DNA of 64,000 bases from positions 4,402,001-4,466,000 of the forward strand of contig JAPNXP010000007.1 of assembly GCA_028753945.1 (NCBI GenBank), written 5' to 3'. Shown in pieces: positions 12,066-23,027 of the stretch. Origin of the DNA: Hexactinellida sp. DTS-2022. Taxonomy: Eukaryota > Porifera > Hexactinellida. The notes beneath the pieces are model-generated. The model ran no database searches. It worked only from the letters and a program-made list of their open reading frames with translations, and was not told the origin of the DNA. Positions within the stretch are counted from its first letter, which is position 1. Each line of letters starts with the position of its first letter. Made by a program: the position numbers and the translations under genes.

Positions 12066-12992
12066 CATAGACTCCTTAAGTAAAGGACTGGAACGTCGCG
12101 ATCTCGGGGGTTTTAACTTGAGTCTGAGAGGCTCCAATTATAAAAATTGATTAAGTATTAAGTTTTCGAACTCCAAATGTGATTTTTGGCATATAGGGGT
12201 AACTTTTGGCACCCGTCAATAATTTGAGGTTTTCACTCAAAATTTCTCACACCTCGACATTGTCACATTTCGAGAACCCTGAAAAATCACTTAATCGCAC
12301 ATAATTCGCGCACTCTAAGAGATAAAAATCTAAAAATTTAATAGAACATGTACATTAATGATGCGGACACTTTGGTCACACCAGATTGCCGATATGCTTA
12401 CTCATCATCGCATGATGACGTCATCACTAAAATTTCACATTTTTAAATTTGACTATTTAGGCCTATTTACGCTTTATAATCAATGTTAGAAGTGTATAAA
12501 CCATACACCAACCGCAAAGCGGTTGGTATGTGGTTGGGTTCTTCCGCAAAGCACGCTAGTATCTATATAGATTGATTCTACAGTATATCTATATATACTA
12601 GTGCGCTTCGCTTGCTAGGTCGCTTTGCGGCAGAACCCAACCACATACCAACCGCTTTGCGGTTGGTGTATGGTTTATACACTTATAACATTGATTATAA
12701 AGCGTAAATAGGCCTAAATAGTCAAATTTAAGTGCGCGAATTATGTGCGATTAAGTGACTTTTCAGGGTTCTCGAAATGTGACAATGACGTCATAACTTG
12801 TCGAGGTGTGAGAAATTTTGAGTGAAAACCTCAAATTGTTGACGGGTGCCAAAAGTTACCCCTATATGCCAAAAATCACATTTGGAGACCGGAAACTTAA
12901 TGCTTTATCAATTTTTATAATTGGAGCCTCTCAGACTCAAGTTAAAACCCACGAGATCGCGACGTTCCAGTCCTTTACTTAAGGAGTATATG
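12066..12992. mobile_element. Foldback (long-arm palindromic) transposon with 8-bp TSD
   Basis: Almost the whole 927 bp is an imperfect palindrome. The ends are CATAGACTCCTTAAG (left) and CTTAAGGAGTATATG (right). The flanking 8-mers CTTGACAC at 12058-12065 and 12993-13000 are identical, a clean target duplication. The arms include CAACCGCAAAGCGGTTGG and GAACGTCGCGATCTCG. Compared with the left arm, the right arm lacks about 120 bp. Non-coding; related to 58123-59847. Confidence 0.92.
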
Positions 12993-13203
12993 CTTGACAC
13001 ACATAATACAACGCTTGGTTAGTGTAATTCGTTTCAGTATAAGTGTAGATTTAAATTTTAGACGAGCGAGCGGAGCGAGCGAGAAAAACATATGGGGTGT
13101 CCAGGGATCTTGACCGATGTACAGGGGAAAATTGGAGCCTCGTACATGGATATAACTCAAATGGATTGGCAAATGTGAACTCAACAAATTGAATTCAATA
13201 GTA

Positions 13204-14163
13204 TCAATGGATCAGAACAATTAAATAGTTACAAAATGTTTTACCAAGAGGGGGAATTGCCTCCCTATGCCCCCCCGTAGTGACGCCCCTGCTAGCTCGG
13301 AGGCCTCTGGCATCGGGAGCAGCGCCGCTACAGCTGCAACAGCCGGGTATATCCAGGAGCGGGGCGAACGCGAGAGCTGGGAGGTGTCGGATGCGCATAG
13401 CCAGCTCCTCGTCCTGGCTGTAGGCTGCCTGCAGGCCAGCAGCCTGCACCTTGCGCCATACGTTCTGCGTGAGGTGGAAGAAGCAGCACTTGACCAGTGT
13501 GTCCGGCCACACCGCCTCAAAGCTGTTAATCGCAGCCTTCTCGAAGTCCAAGAGCATCTCCCTCGGCTGGGCAAGGGGACAGAGTAGGCGAATCTGCTCC
13601 CACATCCTCCTGTAGGTAGCCTCCGTCTTGTTGGGCAGCAGCACGAACAGACTCGGCAGCAGGTGACCATCCCTCATGATTTGAGGCCCTCCACGGAGTG
13701 CATGCACCACATACACCTGGGCGAAGAGGGAGGGAGCCGTCTTAAAGGTGCCGTCAGCCATCCAGTAGCCCGACAGTCGCAGCATCTCCAGGTTGCGCTG
13801 TGTCCCGAAGATGAGGATCCTCTGCGCCTCCGGTCCCGAGTCGTAGAGGAGGAACTGCTCCCCCTTGGGTGTCTGCTGGTACTCTGCCGGTAGCACCAGC
13901 TCCTCCAAACCGGCAGGCTGCACCGGGGCTGCCAGCTGCTGCACGCGCTGGCGCTGTATTGTCCGCTTCAGGCTGTCCAGCTTGGGTAGCTTAGCAGCCG
14001 TGCCCTCAGATACCGTCACCTCAGATACCGTCACCATACTCTCCCCCACTATGTGGTGCGAGCTGTCCTGCGACTCCCGTGCCCGCCTTTTGATGCCTAT
14101 CTTGGTCTCACAGCAGCTCACTGCCTGCTCGTCAGGGGCGTGGAGGTGCTCATTCGGGTACAA
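13204..14163 (-). pseudogene. Truncated MULE-type transposase
   Basis: The 319-codon frame contains the core of a Mutator-like (MULE domain) transposase: MADGTFKTAPSLFAQVYVVH with the first catalytic Asp at about residue 137, LLPNKTEATYRRMWEQ, then LLDFEKAAINSF with the second catalytic Asp, and CCFFHLTQNVWRKVQ. After LALAFAP-like sequence the reading becomes unrelated and meets a hAT-like tip (CAGGGGCGTCACTACGG on the minus strand, from 13291), so the third catalytic residue and C-terminus are lost. The 5' end is also open: a stop lies just upstream and no ATG is used. The frame is much more GC-rich than its neighbours, pointing to recent arrival or foreign base composition. Inactive as it stands. 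Confidence 0.85.
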
Positions 14164-14190
14164 CTATAGTATTGTACCCAAAAGGAGGAG

Positions 14191-14295
14191 GTATTAAAAA
14201 GTACTCAGCGCATAGAGTAGATTATGCGCTAGCGCATTGAGTACATAGATTATGCGCTAGCGCATACATAGACTTTGCGCAATTATACACTGGAG
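14191..14295 (+). repeat. KDZ element left TIR, outer part
   Basis: Carries two copies of the palindrome ATGCGCTAGCGCAT and then TAGACTTTGCGCAATTATAC. The same order, inverted, occurs at 22985-23027 and 24408-24476. It is cut from the inner part of the TIR by the B insertion. Confidence 0.85.
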
Positions 14296-14316
14296 CGTGA
14301 CCTACGTTACAATAAG

Positions 14317-15988
14317 GGACATACCTAATTTCCGGAACGGGACGGTATGGAACGGTACCATTCCGGAAAATCAAAGTACCTAAATTACGGAATTCCGCGG
14401 AACGGTTCTGGAAAATATGAATACCTAATTTCCGGAACGAAAATATTCCGGAAATTCAAATGCCTATTTTCCGGAATATTCGATTCCGGATATTATAAAT
14501 GCCTAATTTCCGGAACAAAATTATTCCGGAAATTTAAATGCCTATTTTCCGGAATTTTCGATTCCGTAAATCTTGATCCCTAATTTACAGAACAAAGGTA
14601 CCTGTTTTGACGGAAATGGACCCCCTACAGATTTGGACCGGGGGGTCCATTTCCGTCAAATATGTAAATATAGATAGTGTTTGACGGATTTGGACCCCCC
14701 TTTAACTTGATAATCAAGTCATCAAAATTGAGCCTTTACTTCCTGTTTGTCATCATACATGCTTACTTCCCAACTCTCTTGATATTACTCTTATTTGAAC
14801 ATTTCTGTAAATTTGTGTCATTTATCAATACACTATCAAAGATATACTGAGCACTCAAGTTAATTATTCTGTATATCTGTGAAACTCAGGCCCCTTGATT
14901 ACAGGCAATTCCAAAAATTAGAGAAATTAATGAAGATTACAATAAGTAAAATTGAGTTTTAGTAAACTCATAGGTTATTTACTATGTTATTAAAGGGGGA
15001 TCCAAATCCGTCAAACACTATCTATATTTACATATTTGAGGGAAATGGACCCCCCGGTCCAAATCTGTAGGGGGTCCATTTAAGTCAAAACAAAATGCCG
15101 ATCGAAAGATATATGCAATTCCGTGGATACTCTACCGAACCCCGAGTAAACCAAAATAGTGATTCCAATTTCCAACCTTCCTTTCCCGTCTTACCCTCTA
15201 AAGTCCTATTTTATTTCTTTACCCCCGGCCCCCGCTTAGTCCGAAATCGCTAAATGTAGGGATGAATCCAGTGATATGGACTAGACCTCTGCGCGGGGCA
15301 AGATAATAAATGCGGGTTGCGGGTCAAAGGATCTGAATATTTTGTGGGGCGGGGGCGGGGGCGGCACCCGCATACGACCCGCGCAGATGCCCCTTAAAAA
15401 AGTATTATATTATTATTGGAGCAAGTCATAGTAACTAAGTGTCGCACTTAGGAAGGAGGGCAGTGATACAATGTGCTTTAACAATGAGAGTAATCATTAA
15501 AAACGTTCGCAAGTGCCTAAACACTAAGTATGTATAAGTGACACGTGTTGATGTGTAGACTGTAGACAAGGTGGTATAGTTAGGAATACCAGGGTTTCAT
15601 TTAAACATTGACTCAAGTGATGGCAAAATTATGGTTTTCAGGAATAAGGGATGGCGATGCAAAACGCGGGATCCCTAAATCGCTAGTGATTTAGGGCACC
15701 ACAAGAACACAATAGGTTAGCTATTTCGGCCCCTGGGTCCTTAAACGCGCTTACGCCAGTTTGTTTCAATTTATCCTCATAATTTAGCACATTTAGTACA
15801 AAATAGTATGTCAGGATGCAAGACCAAATGTTTCTAAAGTCTATAATAACCAATACCTTGGGGGCTATCCCGTTCCGTAATTTAGGTACTTAGATTTCCC
15901 GGAATGGTACCGTTCCGTAATTTAGGTACTTTGATTTTCCGGAATGGTACCGTTCCATACCGTCCCGTTCCGGAATTTAGGTATGTCC
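14317..15988. mobile_element. Element A (CCGGAA-rich TIR family), copy 1
   Basis: Tips GGACATACCTAATTTCCGGA and its inverted copy ending GGTATGTCC. The flanking 8-mers ACAATAAG and ATAATAAG differ at one base and fit an 8-bp duplication within element B. The left arm is an array of about 30-bp degenerate units built on ATTCCGGAAAT. A central CTAAATCGCTAGTGATTTAG palindrome lies near 15677-15696. It contains nested element C. Non-coding; a second copy is at 23028-24407. Confidence 0.85.
14604..15091. mobile_element. Element C, foldback MITE inside element A
   Basis: Tips GTTTTGACGGAAATGGACCC and GGGTCCATTTAAGTCAAAAC. Next to each tip is a second inverted pair (TGACGGATTTGGACCCCCC against GGGGGATCCAAATCCGTCA). 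The other A copy at 23028 lacks it, so it is a later insertion. Non-coding. Confidence 0.8.
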
Positions 15989-16450
15989 ATAATAAGGCCT
16001 GTTCACTAGTGTTAAATTTTGGACCATGGATGTCGTTTAAGTCCATTGATTCTTTTTAGAATAAATGTTATAGTCAGAGATAATTAACCAAGTAGTAATC
16101 CAGAAGAAGTAAAATATTATTGGGTTTAATACCAAGCACATTTGAAGTAAATTAATGTTGCAATAGTACAAAATATTAAAGAAAACATGAAAGTGAATAT
16201 AAATTTTTAGCAAATAAACATTTGAAGAACAATAACAACTAATTGGGTTTAATTTTATTTATTTTTCGAGAAGTTTCGACACGAACCGACTGCAAGGGTA
16301 GCAAGGCATTCATATTTTTTGTTCTGGATTACTACTTGGTTAATTATCTCTGACTATAACATTTATTGTAAAAATATCAATGGACTTAAACGACATCCAT
16401 GGTCCAAAATTTAACACTAGTGAACAGGCCTTATTATAACGTAGGTCACG

Positions 16451-16840
16451 ACTGGGGATACTCAATTAGATTTTCGTACACGATTTAGTTCATCTCTTCA
16501 AAATTAATTATTTGTTATTTCTAACGTCTAATAGCTTTTGTTTTTGTTTTATTGTTCATCCCAATAATGAAACGAAATCACGTTAGCAACCTATCTTTAC
16601 AAAAGCAATTTCTGAGACAATTTTAAAGACTAAGAAATAAAACCACAGAATACGAATTTCAATCATGCAATCAGTTTCCAGCTAATACAGTGGCACAATC
16701 TAAATTGACACGTGGTTAAATTCTTAGCATCCTAACCGTTTCTATGACCAGTTGATATGTCAGCGGAAAGATCTAACGTGGAATAATCGCTGTCGAAATG
16801 TCTCATATAAATAAAAGAATGCGAAGCTCAATTTATCAGA
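16451..16840 (+). promoter_or_regulatory. KDZ element left TIR, inner part, with TATA-like promoter
   Basis: About 360 bp that recurs inverted, roughly 98 percent identical by eye, at 22617-22985. The inner edge contains TATAAATA at 16806-16813, 28 bp before the ATG of the protease gene. The mirrored copy puts the same motif before the transposase gene. Confidence 0.75.
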
Positions 16841-17055
16841 ATGCCAAGAATCACTAAAGGAAACGTCAAAGAGCATCTCTTTGCTGCAGTACAATCGTTT
16901 ACTCAACTAACTGGTGAACAAGTTGGGATCGTACTAACATGGAAAGGGAATTTGACTGTAATAGGGAAAGAACCATTCAAAGAGTATGTGAACGAACACC
17001 GGAGGGATATCCAAAAATCTCTGTTAACCACTACTCAGATAACAATACCGTCACC

Positions 17056-17488
17056 CAGGGTTGTTTGATTTAAATCAAGTGATTTAAATCATTGATTTAA
17101 ATCATGATTTAAATCAATGATTTTTATTAATAAAAATCATGATTTAAATCAAAAATCTGATTTTAATCAAAGAAGTCTGATTTAAATCAAAAAGTCGGAC
17201 TTTTTTGATTTAAATCAAGACTTTTTTGATTTAAATCAGATTTTTTATGTCTATTGTTTTTTGCGAAAAGAAAAGAAATACATTGATAATGAGTCAAATT
17301 ACATTGATAATGAGTCACTAACAATGTAATTAATCTATTAGCCAAAGAATATACGCCAGTGTGATATAGATTGCAAAAAAAAACAATTAAAATCAAAATT
17401 CTGATTTAAATCAAAAAAATCTGATTTAAATCAAAAAAATCGGATTTTTTTGATTTTTTTAAAAAAATCATGATTTTTATCAACCCTG
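17056..17488. mobile_element. hAT-like MITE inserted in protease exon 1
   Basis: Tips CAGGGTTG and CAACCCTG with a perfect 8-bp duplication CCGTCACC at 17048-17055 and 17489-17496. The interior is dominated by GATTTAAATCA repeats in both orientations. The exon frame is continuous across the site if the MITE and one duplication are ignored. Confidence 0.95.
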
Positions 17489-17716
17489 CCGTCACCTCTA
17501 CCACAATTATCGTCACCTCTACTACCAGTACTACCTCCACAAGATCCTAAACAGAAGGAAGTACTAGACTTGCTCGATTCTAGACTTGATCCATCCAGCA
17601 TTTCAATGGAGAGACTACGAAACTTTCTCTCTACTGCAATCAGAAATTCTACTGGTAAGTATTCATTTTCTTTAAGTAATTAATACTTAACTAAGGTCTT
17701 AAGACCTTAACTAATA

Positions 17717-17815
17717 CAGTAGAACCTGCATAATCCGACACGTTGGGATGAGATATATCTACCGGATTAAGGCGAATTCCGGATTATAGTGGGTCGGATC
17801 ACGCAGCTTCTACTA
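17717..17815. mobile_element. Pogo-type MITE in protease intron 1
   Basis: Left tip CAGTAGAACCTGCATAATCC after TA; right end GGATCACGCAGCTTCTACTA, degraded at its last bases. About 100 bp and intronic, so it does not affect coding. Confidence 0.65.
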
Positions 17816-20800
17816 TATAGAGTTTAATTTAATATTAATTTTTGTATATTCTAGATGGTAGGTATTGGTCAAAGAGATCATGTCCCAAATGGTGAGATCC
17901 AACTATCGAGTTTCGCAACCTTAAATCTGGCTATAGTAAAGATATGCTGATAAAACTGAATTTAGCGTACAGAGCATCTCATTCTCTTACTTCTCCGATA
18001 CGGGATAGATCACCTTATTCATCCCCTACACATACCTTAGAATCTTATCCGAGTTCTCCATTATTGTCACCTCCATCTGGTTTTTCAGATGTCAACAATT
18101 CTCCGCAACGTATAACACCGGATTCCACACATTCTACTGTATCGGACTCCAGCTTATTTCAGGCTGCTGATTCTGACAGTTCAAATTTAGGCCAAGAGGT
18201 CGAGATATACGCAGATAGTTTGGATGGTAGTGACAGTAAGTGTAGCAGCGAACAACCCGAACCTTATTTTCCCGCCCGAAAGATTATTTTTGAACCTCAA
18301 ACAATAATAAGTGTAAACCGCGACGACGACCTTGCAACTGCTTTGAGTGAACTATCGGATAAAGATACTCTACTTACGGATACTACAAATCACGCGTTCA
18401 TGGTATGTTAAATTTATTCTTTTTCATCGGAATTCTTACGCTAGCGTCTTATAAATTGCTAAAATAGTTTGGTTATTCATTAATCTTTATTTCATAGACT
18501 ATTCTCCGTAATCAATTCCCTCGTGTTCGTGGCCTCCAAAACATTATTGAGAGTTATGCTGCTTATAAACCTCATCCACGAAATAGTATCCAAATTCATC
18601 ATGACAACTCTAGGACACATTGGCTGGTTTCCTGTGCCGATCGTAATGGTGTGGTTAATGTATTTGATTCAATGTTTGATAAAACTACAGAGGAAGTTGA
18701 TATCCAATTATCACAGATTTACCCTCCGAAACATTGGTTCAAGTATGTTAGACAGGAATTGCAACAACAAGTAGGCCCATCAGATTGTGGGTTATTCGCT
18801 ACAGCTGTGTGCACGGCTCTTGTTCTTGAAGTAAATCCTTCACAATGTGTATGGGATCAAAGCCAAATGCGCTCCCATCTGTCGAAATGTTTAATTCAAC
18901 AAGATTTATCTCTGTTTCCAACACTTAAGAAGGCAATTCTTGTTCAAGTTATAAATAGGAAGTCTATGTCTTTCCGTTTGTATTGTTTGTGTGACATGCC
19001 TGAATTTTTTAGTAAATACATGACCCAATGCATTGACTGCAAGAATTGGTTTCACAATCCCTGTGTCAATCTCCCTGATGCAAACCTGAAATGTAGTAAC
19101 TTTACAGAAGTGTTTAAATGTCCTAATTGTAGCCCTATAGTTTGTTAATTGTAATTCTTTTATTTGGATAATGTATTACATTGTATATTATAATTTATCA
19201 CAATTGAACAAATTTATTTAATGTTTCTCTGTTGGTTTGACTTAGGAAATAACGAGTTGTATAGAATATATTTTCCACTTTCATATAAGACAACTGTGGA
19301 GAAATACGCCGTAATCTAGAGTATAGCTGTTCACAGACTTGGGAGTTGATAGTTTTAATTTCTCTTGTTTGAATACTTCGCATTGAGTAGGCTGGATTGC
19401 ACTTGTGGTTGATGGAGTGAAATCGGTCAATCAAAAAAGTTGTCTTTCGAAATTGTCTTGGATCTCTAAAAGCCCAAATAGTTTAGTTTACAAGCAAATA
19501 CGTATACAAGTACATAATGGATATAGTGATAATTTGTACTGTACATATATACAATTAATAATTAAAGTACTTAGGTAGTTACCTTATTAGACATGTGTTG
19601 TGTAGATTACACGCATTATCGTATATAACATATTTAGGGGGTATCATAAAGTACTGCATCAAAATGTTGAAGATTGTAACAGTCGATTCCCCTGAAGTCA
19701 GTATTTTAAAACCATACATATACCATGACGGCAAGACATGGTTACCATTCCGGGGGATAGGATCTTATGTTTCGGATAAGTTTTCTTACATCCTTGTTTA
19801 TCTTTTCGATCGTCAAGATCATAATTTGGCAATCTAAATAAATTAAACAATGGTTATACAAAACTATTAGATTAACCTAATACATTACTCACCTGTATTG
19901 TTGTTCAAAAGCTGGAAAATAGTTAAAGTAGTCCTGCTCAACGTAGACGCGAACAGGCTTTCTGGTTCTGCTAGTGTATAAATTTTCTACCTTATCAATT
20001 ATTTTAATAACAAACCGGAAACTAAAGGATGGAGACGGATTAATTCTGACGGCATTACTTGCACTTCGTAAGATAGAAAAAGAGGTTTGAAGTTGACCAT
20101 TTTCTTGTACAGCAGATCAATCTCGCAAACTTTTCTCGGTATACCAACTGATAAATCGACAACTAATGCTAATTCTTCCTCATCCAAAATTGAAAACTGA
20201 AAAACTCCAGAAATAGGCTGAGTTGTAGACAGATAGCTAAGAATCAATGAAACATGCTTATTAATAGGTTTATAGGTCATGTTTCCTCCGCTGTTAATAA
20301 CAGTGTAACTGTTGGCTACATATTCATTAAAACACCCAGGGTCAAGATCCATCATTAAAATCCCGAATGCTTGTGGAGATAACCCATCTGTTGAGTAGTG
20401 TTGTAACGCTCTTCGCAGCTTGCTATTTGTGATCCATACGCGATTTTCCATTGGTATGTGCGCTATTGGGATATCTTCTTTCGGAACAGATTCAGTGGGA
20501 ATTTCTTTATTAGTACCTAAAGTGACCCCATCAAAAATTACAGTCTCTGGCGCAGTTACACAAATTGGACAGGAAAAACACCGAGAATAATCAATAGCAC
20601 TGAGTCTAAGGTAAGCATTCCAAGCTAAATGCATCGTGTGATACTTGAGAAAGTTGGTACTTCCCATTCTCTTCAATTTATTGTTTTTGGCATTATTAAA
20701 GATTAAGAAAGTGATTATAGTAAAAAGTTCATCAACTTATAATTGCAAAATATTGAACTAAATTACTATCTCTTTAAAATAAATACCTGACAAACGCATA

Positions 20801-20949
20801 AAGTGGATTTCTTGAAGTCCTCATTAGTTCGCTATACTCGTACAGCAGCCCGTAATGGATCAAGTAGTGGTCATTTAGGTTTAAGAGAAGATGTTCATGG
20901 CCTTGATAGCCTTGCTCACATTTACAAGGGCCATCACAGATTGATGTAT

Positions 20950-21314
20950 AAGGCCATATAAAATAAATAACTTGTTTATCATCCCCGTCCGTCCCTATAT
21001 TTACCCCCCGTCCGGATCTATTTTATTCTTATTTTATGAACATAATCGTACAGATATTAACTATAAACTTGTGTAAAGTACTCCTAATTTAGCAATATTT
21101 AATTAGTCTTGTATTTAGAACATTACTTTCATTATTGGGCATTGTCTTGTGATTTTATAATTTAATTTAAATATTAATATTCATTGTTTGGCATAGGGTA
21201 ATGTTTTTTGCATATTAACGGAAATAAAAAATAAAAATAAAATCCCGTCCGCCGTCCGTATTTTCTGAAAAAATACGGATGATAAACAAGTTATTTATTT
21301 TATATGGCCTAAAC
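20950..21314. mobile_element. MITE at the edge of transposase exon 4
   Basis: Tips AGGCCATATAAAATAAATAA (complement at the right end, about 21290-21314) and the first base of the left end near 20950. The inner part has CCGTCCG words. It occupies intron 3 and reaches the 5' edge of exon 4, probably displacing the splice acceptor. Confidence 0.7.
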
Positions 21315-22008
21315 TAAATATATAATGTTAGTAACTATACTATTAAGCAGCACATAGAATGATAAATACATACCTCGGTGTTTGGGTAATAGTATTACGT
21401 CGCTTTCTGTATAAAGAATAATTCCTTTATGATGGGGTTTGCATGAACTTGAAGGGATATATTTGTGCCCATTGTTGCAATATGCGTTTTCAGAGTTTAA
21501 GTGTTCAGGAAGATTCAAGCCATCTGATAATTGGTTGATATATATTTGCTTCATTTCTGGTGTCAGTGAATGCGGAATGGGTGTGTTCGTCACCGTTTTG
21601 AAAATCATCGGATGATATTCTTTAACAGACATATTTGAGTCGGGCGCAATACTATGCTGGTACTCGCTTATGGTTTTCTTTTCTGGACAAGGACCTTTAC
21701 AATCAATGCAATAGAAACAATTATCAGTTAATTTAAATGTGTGTAGATCAGTTTCGTTTAGAATACAAATGAATTTCTTCGAAAATATATGAAGGTGATG
21801 AGATCTTATGGTAATAGGACAGGAAGATGGGATAACTACATTGGTCTTCTAACGCAATTTTATATGTTTTTATGTGTAAACAATCAACTTCTAGGCACTG
21901 ATTACAAGAACCATTTTTGATAATCACAATACGACCTTGAACGAGATGAACGATATCTAGAAATGAACAATAATATGTAAGTTATTTTGAATGAAAAATT
22001 AGTAAGTA

Positions 22009-22162
22009 CAGTAGAACCTCAATAGTACGAAAACGATTAATACAAATTTCCGTTTCGTACGAACACAATCTTGGACCCTTCAAAGGATTTTCAATGCTAA
22101 TTTGGATAAGACGAGCAAATTTTTACTGTCCCTTGGTGTTCGTAATAATGAGGTTCTTAATG
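22009..22162. mobile_element. Pogo-type MITE in transposase intron 2
   Basis: Left tip CAGTAGAACCTCAATAGTAC, right end AATGAGGTTCTTAATG, flanked by TA on both sides. Intronic. Confidence 0.7.
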
Positions 22163-22584
22163 TACGTCATAAATTAATCTTAATTAAAGGGTGATCCAAA
22201 TTTTTAAATAAAATTTACCAGATTCTTCATTGATTTCATAATCATACATCAAGATTATTTCCGACCCGGATAATTGCAAAACTCCAGAATGTTGGAGGAG
22301 AAGTATCAAATACTTTTCTTCAGGACTCGATTCTGAAACTTCCATCATCAAATCGTGTTCCTGATACGATGATTCGTGATCTGAGAAATAATCATTAATC
22401 TGAGTTCCTTCAGCTGAGTTGAGTTGAGGCGAAATTTTTCCTGGAAAAAAGAAAATTTATAGTACGCACAGTAAGCAAGATAAAGTTTATACTTACCCAA
22501 TTCAAATTCAAAATAACTATCTTGTTCAGGTTCTTGTGAGGACACAGGAGACATGTTGATATCTTCCATTATGTAGTCTGCCAT

Positions 22585-22985
22585 TTCTAATTTGATAGAT
22601 CAGTTATGTGGCTCAAATTTATTTATATGAGACATTTCGACAGCGATTATTCCACGTTAGATCTTTCCGCTGACATATCAATTGGTCATAGAAACGGTTA
22701 GGATGCTAAGAATTTAACCACGTGTCAATTTAGATTGTGCCACTGTATTAGCTGGAAACTGATTGCATGATTGAAATTCGTATTCTGTGGTTTTATTTCT
22801 TAGTCTCTAAAATTGTCTCAGAAATTGCTTTTGTGAAGATAGGTTGCTAACGTGATTTCGTTTCATTATTGGGATGAACAATAAAACTAAAACAAAAGCT
22901 ATTAGACGTTAGAAATAACAAATAATTAATTTTGAAGAGATGAACTAAATCGTGTACGAAAATCTAATTGAGTATCCCCAGTGTA
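22585..22985 (-). promoter_or_regulatory. KDZ element right TIR, inner part, with TATA-like promoter
   Basis: Inverted copy of 16451-16815. On the minus strand ATATAAAT lies at about 22621-22628, some 37 bp before the transposase ATG at 22584. It thus provides the same promoter-like sequence as the left TIR, facing inward. Confidence 0.7.
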
Positions 22986-23027
22986 TAATTGCGCAAAGTC
23001 TATGTATGCGCTAGCGCATATTAAATA

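Larger units (their letters stand above)
14296..16450. mobile_element. MITE B, itself interrupted by element A
   Basis: Tips are CGTGACCTACGTTACAATAA and, on the right, TTATAACGTAGGTCACG. The flanks ACTGGAG (14289-14295) and ACTGGGG (16451-16457) are a duplication with one mismatch inside the KDZ TIR; the intact right TIR shows the uninterrupted sequence. Without A the element is about 480 bp; its inner arms (GGCCTGTTCACTAGTG..., 15997 onward, and its complement to 16434) form a long inverted repeat. Confidence 0.85.
16841..19148 (+). pseudogene. Ulp1/C48-like protease with C-terminal PHD finger (transposon gene)
   Basis: Three exons: 16841-17654 (interrupted by a MITE at 17056-17488 plus one target duplication), 17855-18402 and 18498-19148. 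Removing the MITE gives 1572 coding bases, 524 codons, an exact multiple of three. The protein has an unrecognised N-terminus, a Ser/Pro-rich linker (17950-18240) and a cysteine-protease-like core: catalytic His in RTHWLVSC, Asp in NVFDSMF, Gln and Cys in QQQVGPSDCGLFATA. It ends in a PHD finger with CLC, CIDC, WFHNPC and CPNC ligands. One in-frame TGA at 17893-17895 breaks exon 2. Ulp1 enzymes cleave SUMO-like conjugates; Zisupton-class transposons are known to carry such a domain. The role here is inferred. Confidence 0.85.
19198..22584 (-). pseudogene. KDZ-family transposase (Zisupton/HMGXB3-like), frame-broken
   Basis: Seven exons on the minus strand: 22497-22584, 22219-22440, 21374-21956, 20787 to about 20949, 19893-20668, 19583-19833, 19198-19465; about 780 codons. 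Order of features: acidic N-terminus; cysteine clusters (CNQC, CFYCIDCKGPC, YCNNGHKY..C, CDGPCKCEQG) like the CxC clusters that accompany KDZ transposases; WNAYL...CFSCPICVTAPETVIFDGVTLG; then CRHGIC, YVIYDNACNLHNTC, and DRFHSINHKC with NSQVCEQ...QLSYM. These last motifs are typical of KDZ transposases. Single-base frame breaks are needed near 21845-21870, 20045-20095 and 19704-19732, and a MITE abuts exon 4, so this copy is dead. The stop codon faces that of the protease gene across 49 bp. Confidence 0.85.

Noticed and set aside
13267-14197. Plus-strand and alternative minus-strand frames over the MULE region
   Set aside because: Shadows of the GC-rich transposase frame; they show no domain of their own.
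17893-17895. TGA in the protease gene as a selenocysteine codon
   Set aside because: No reason for selenocysteine at this position, no visible SECIS-like structure, and the partner gene is also decayed; a plain stop is simpler.
18523-18774. 83-codon plus-strand frame overlapping protease exon 3
   Set aside because: Out of frame with the well-supported exon 3.
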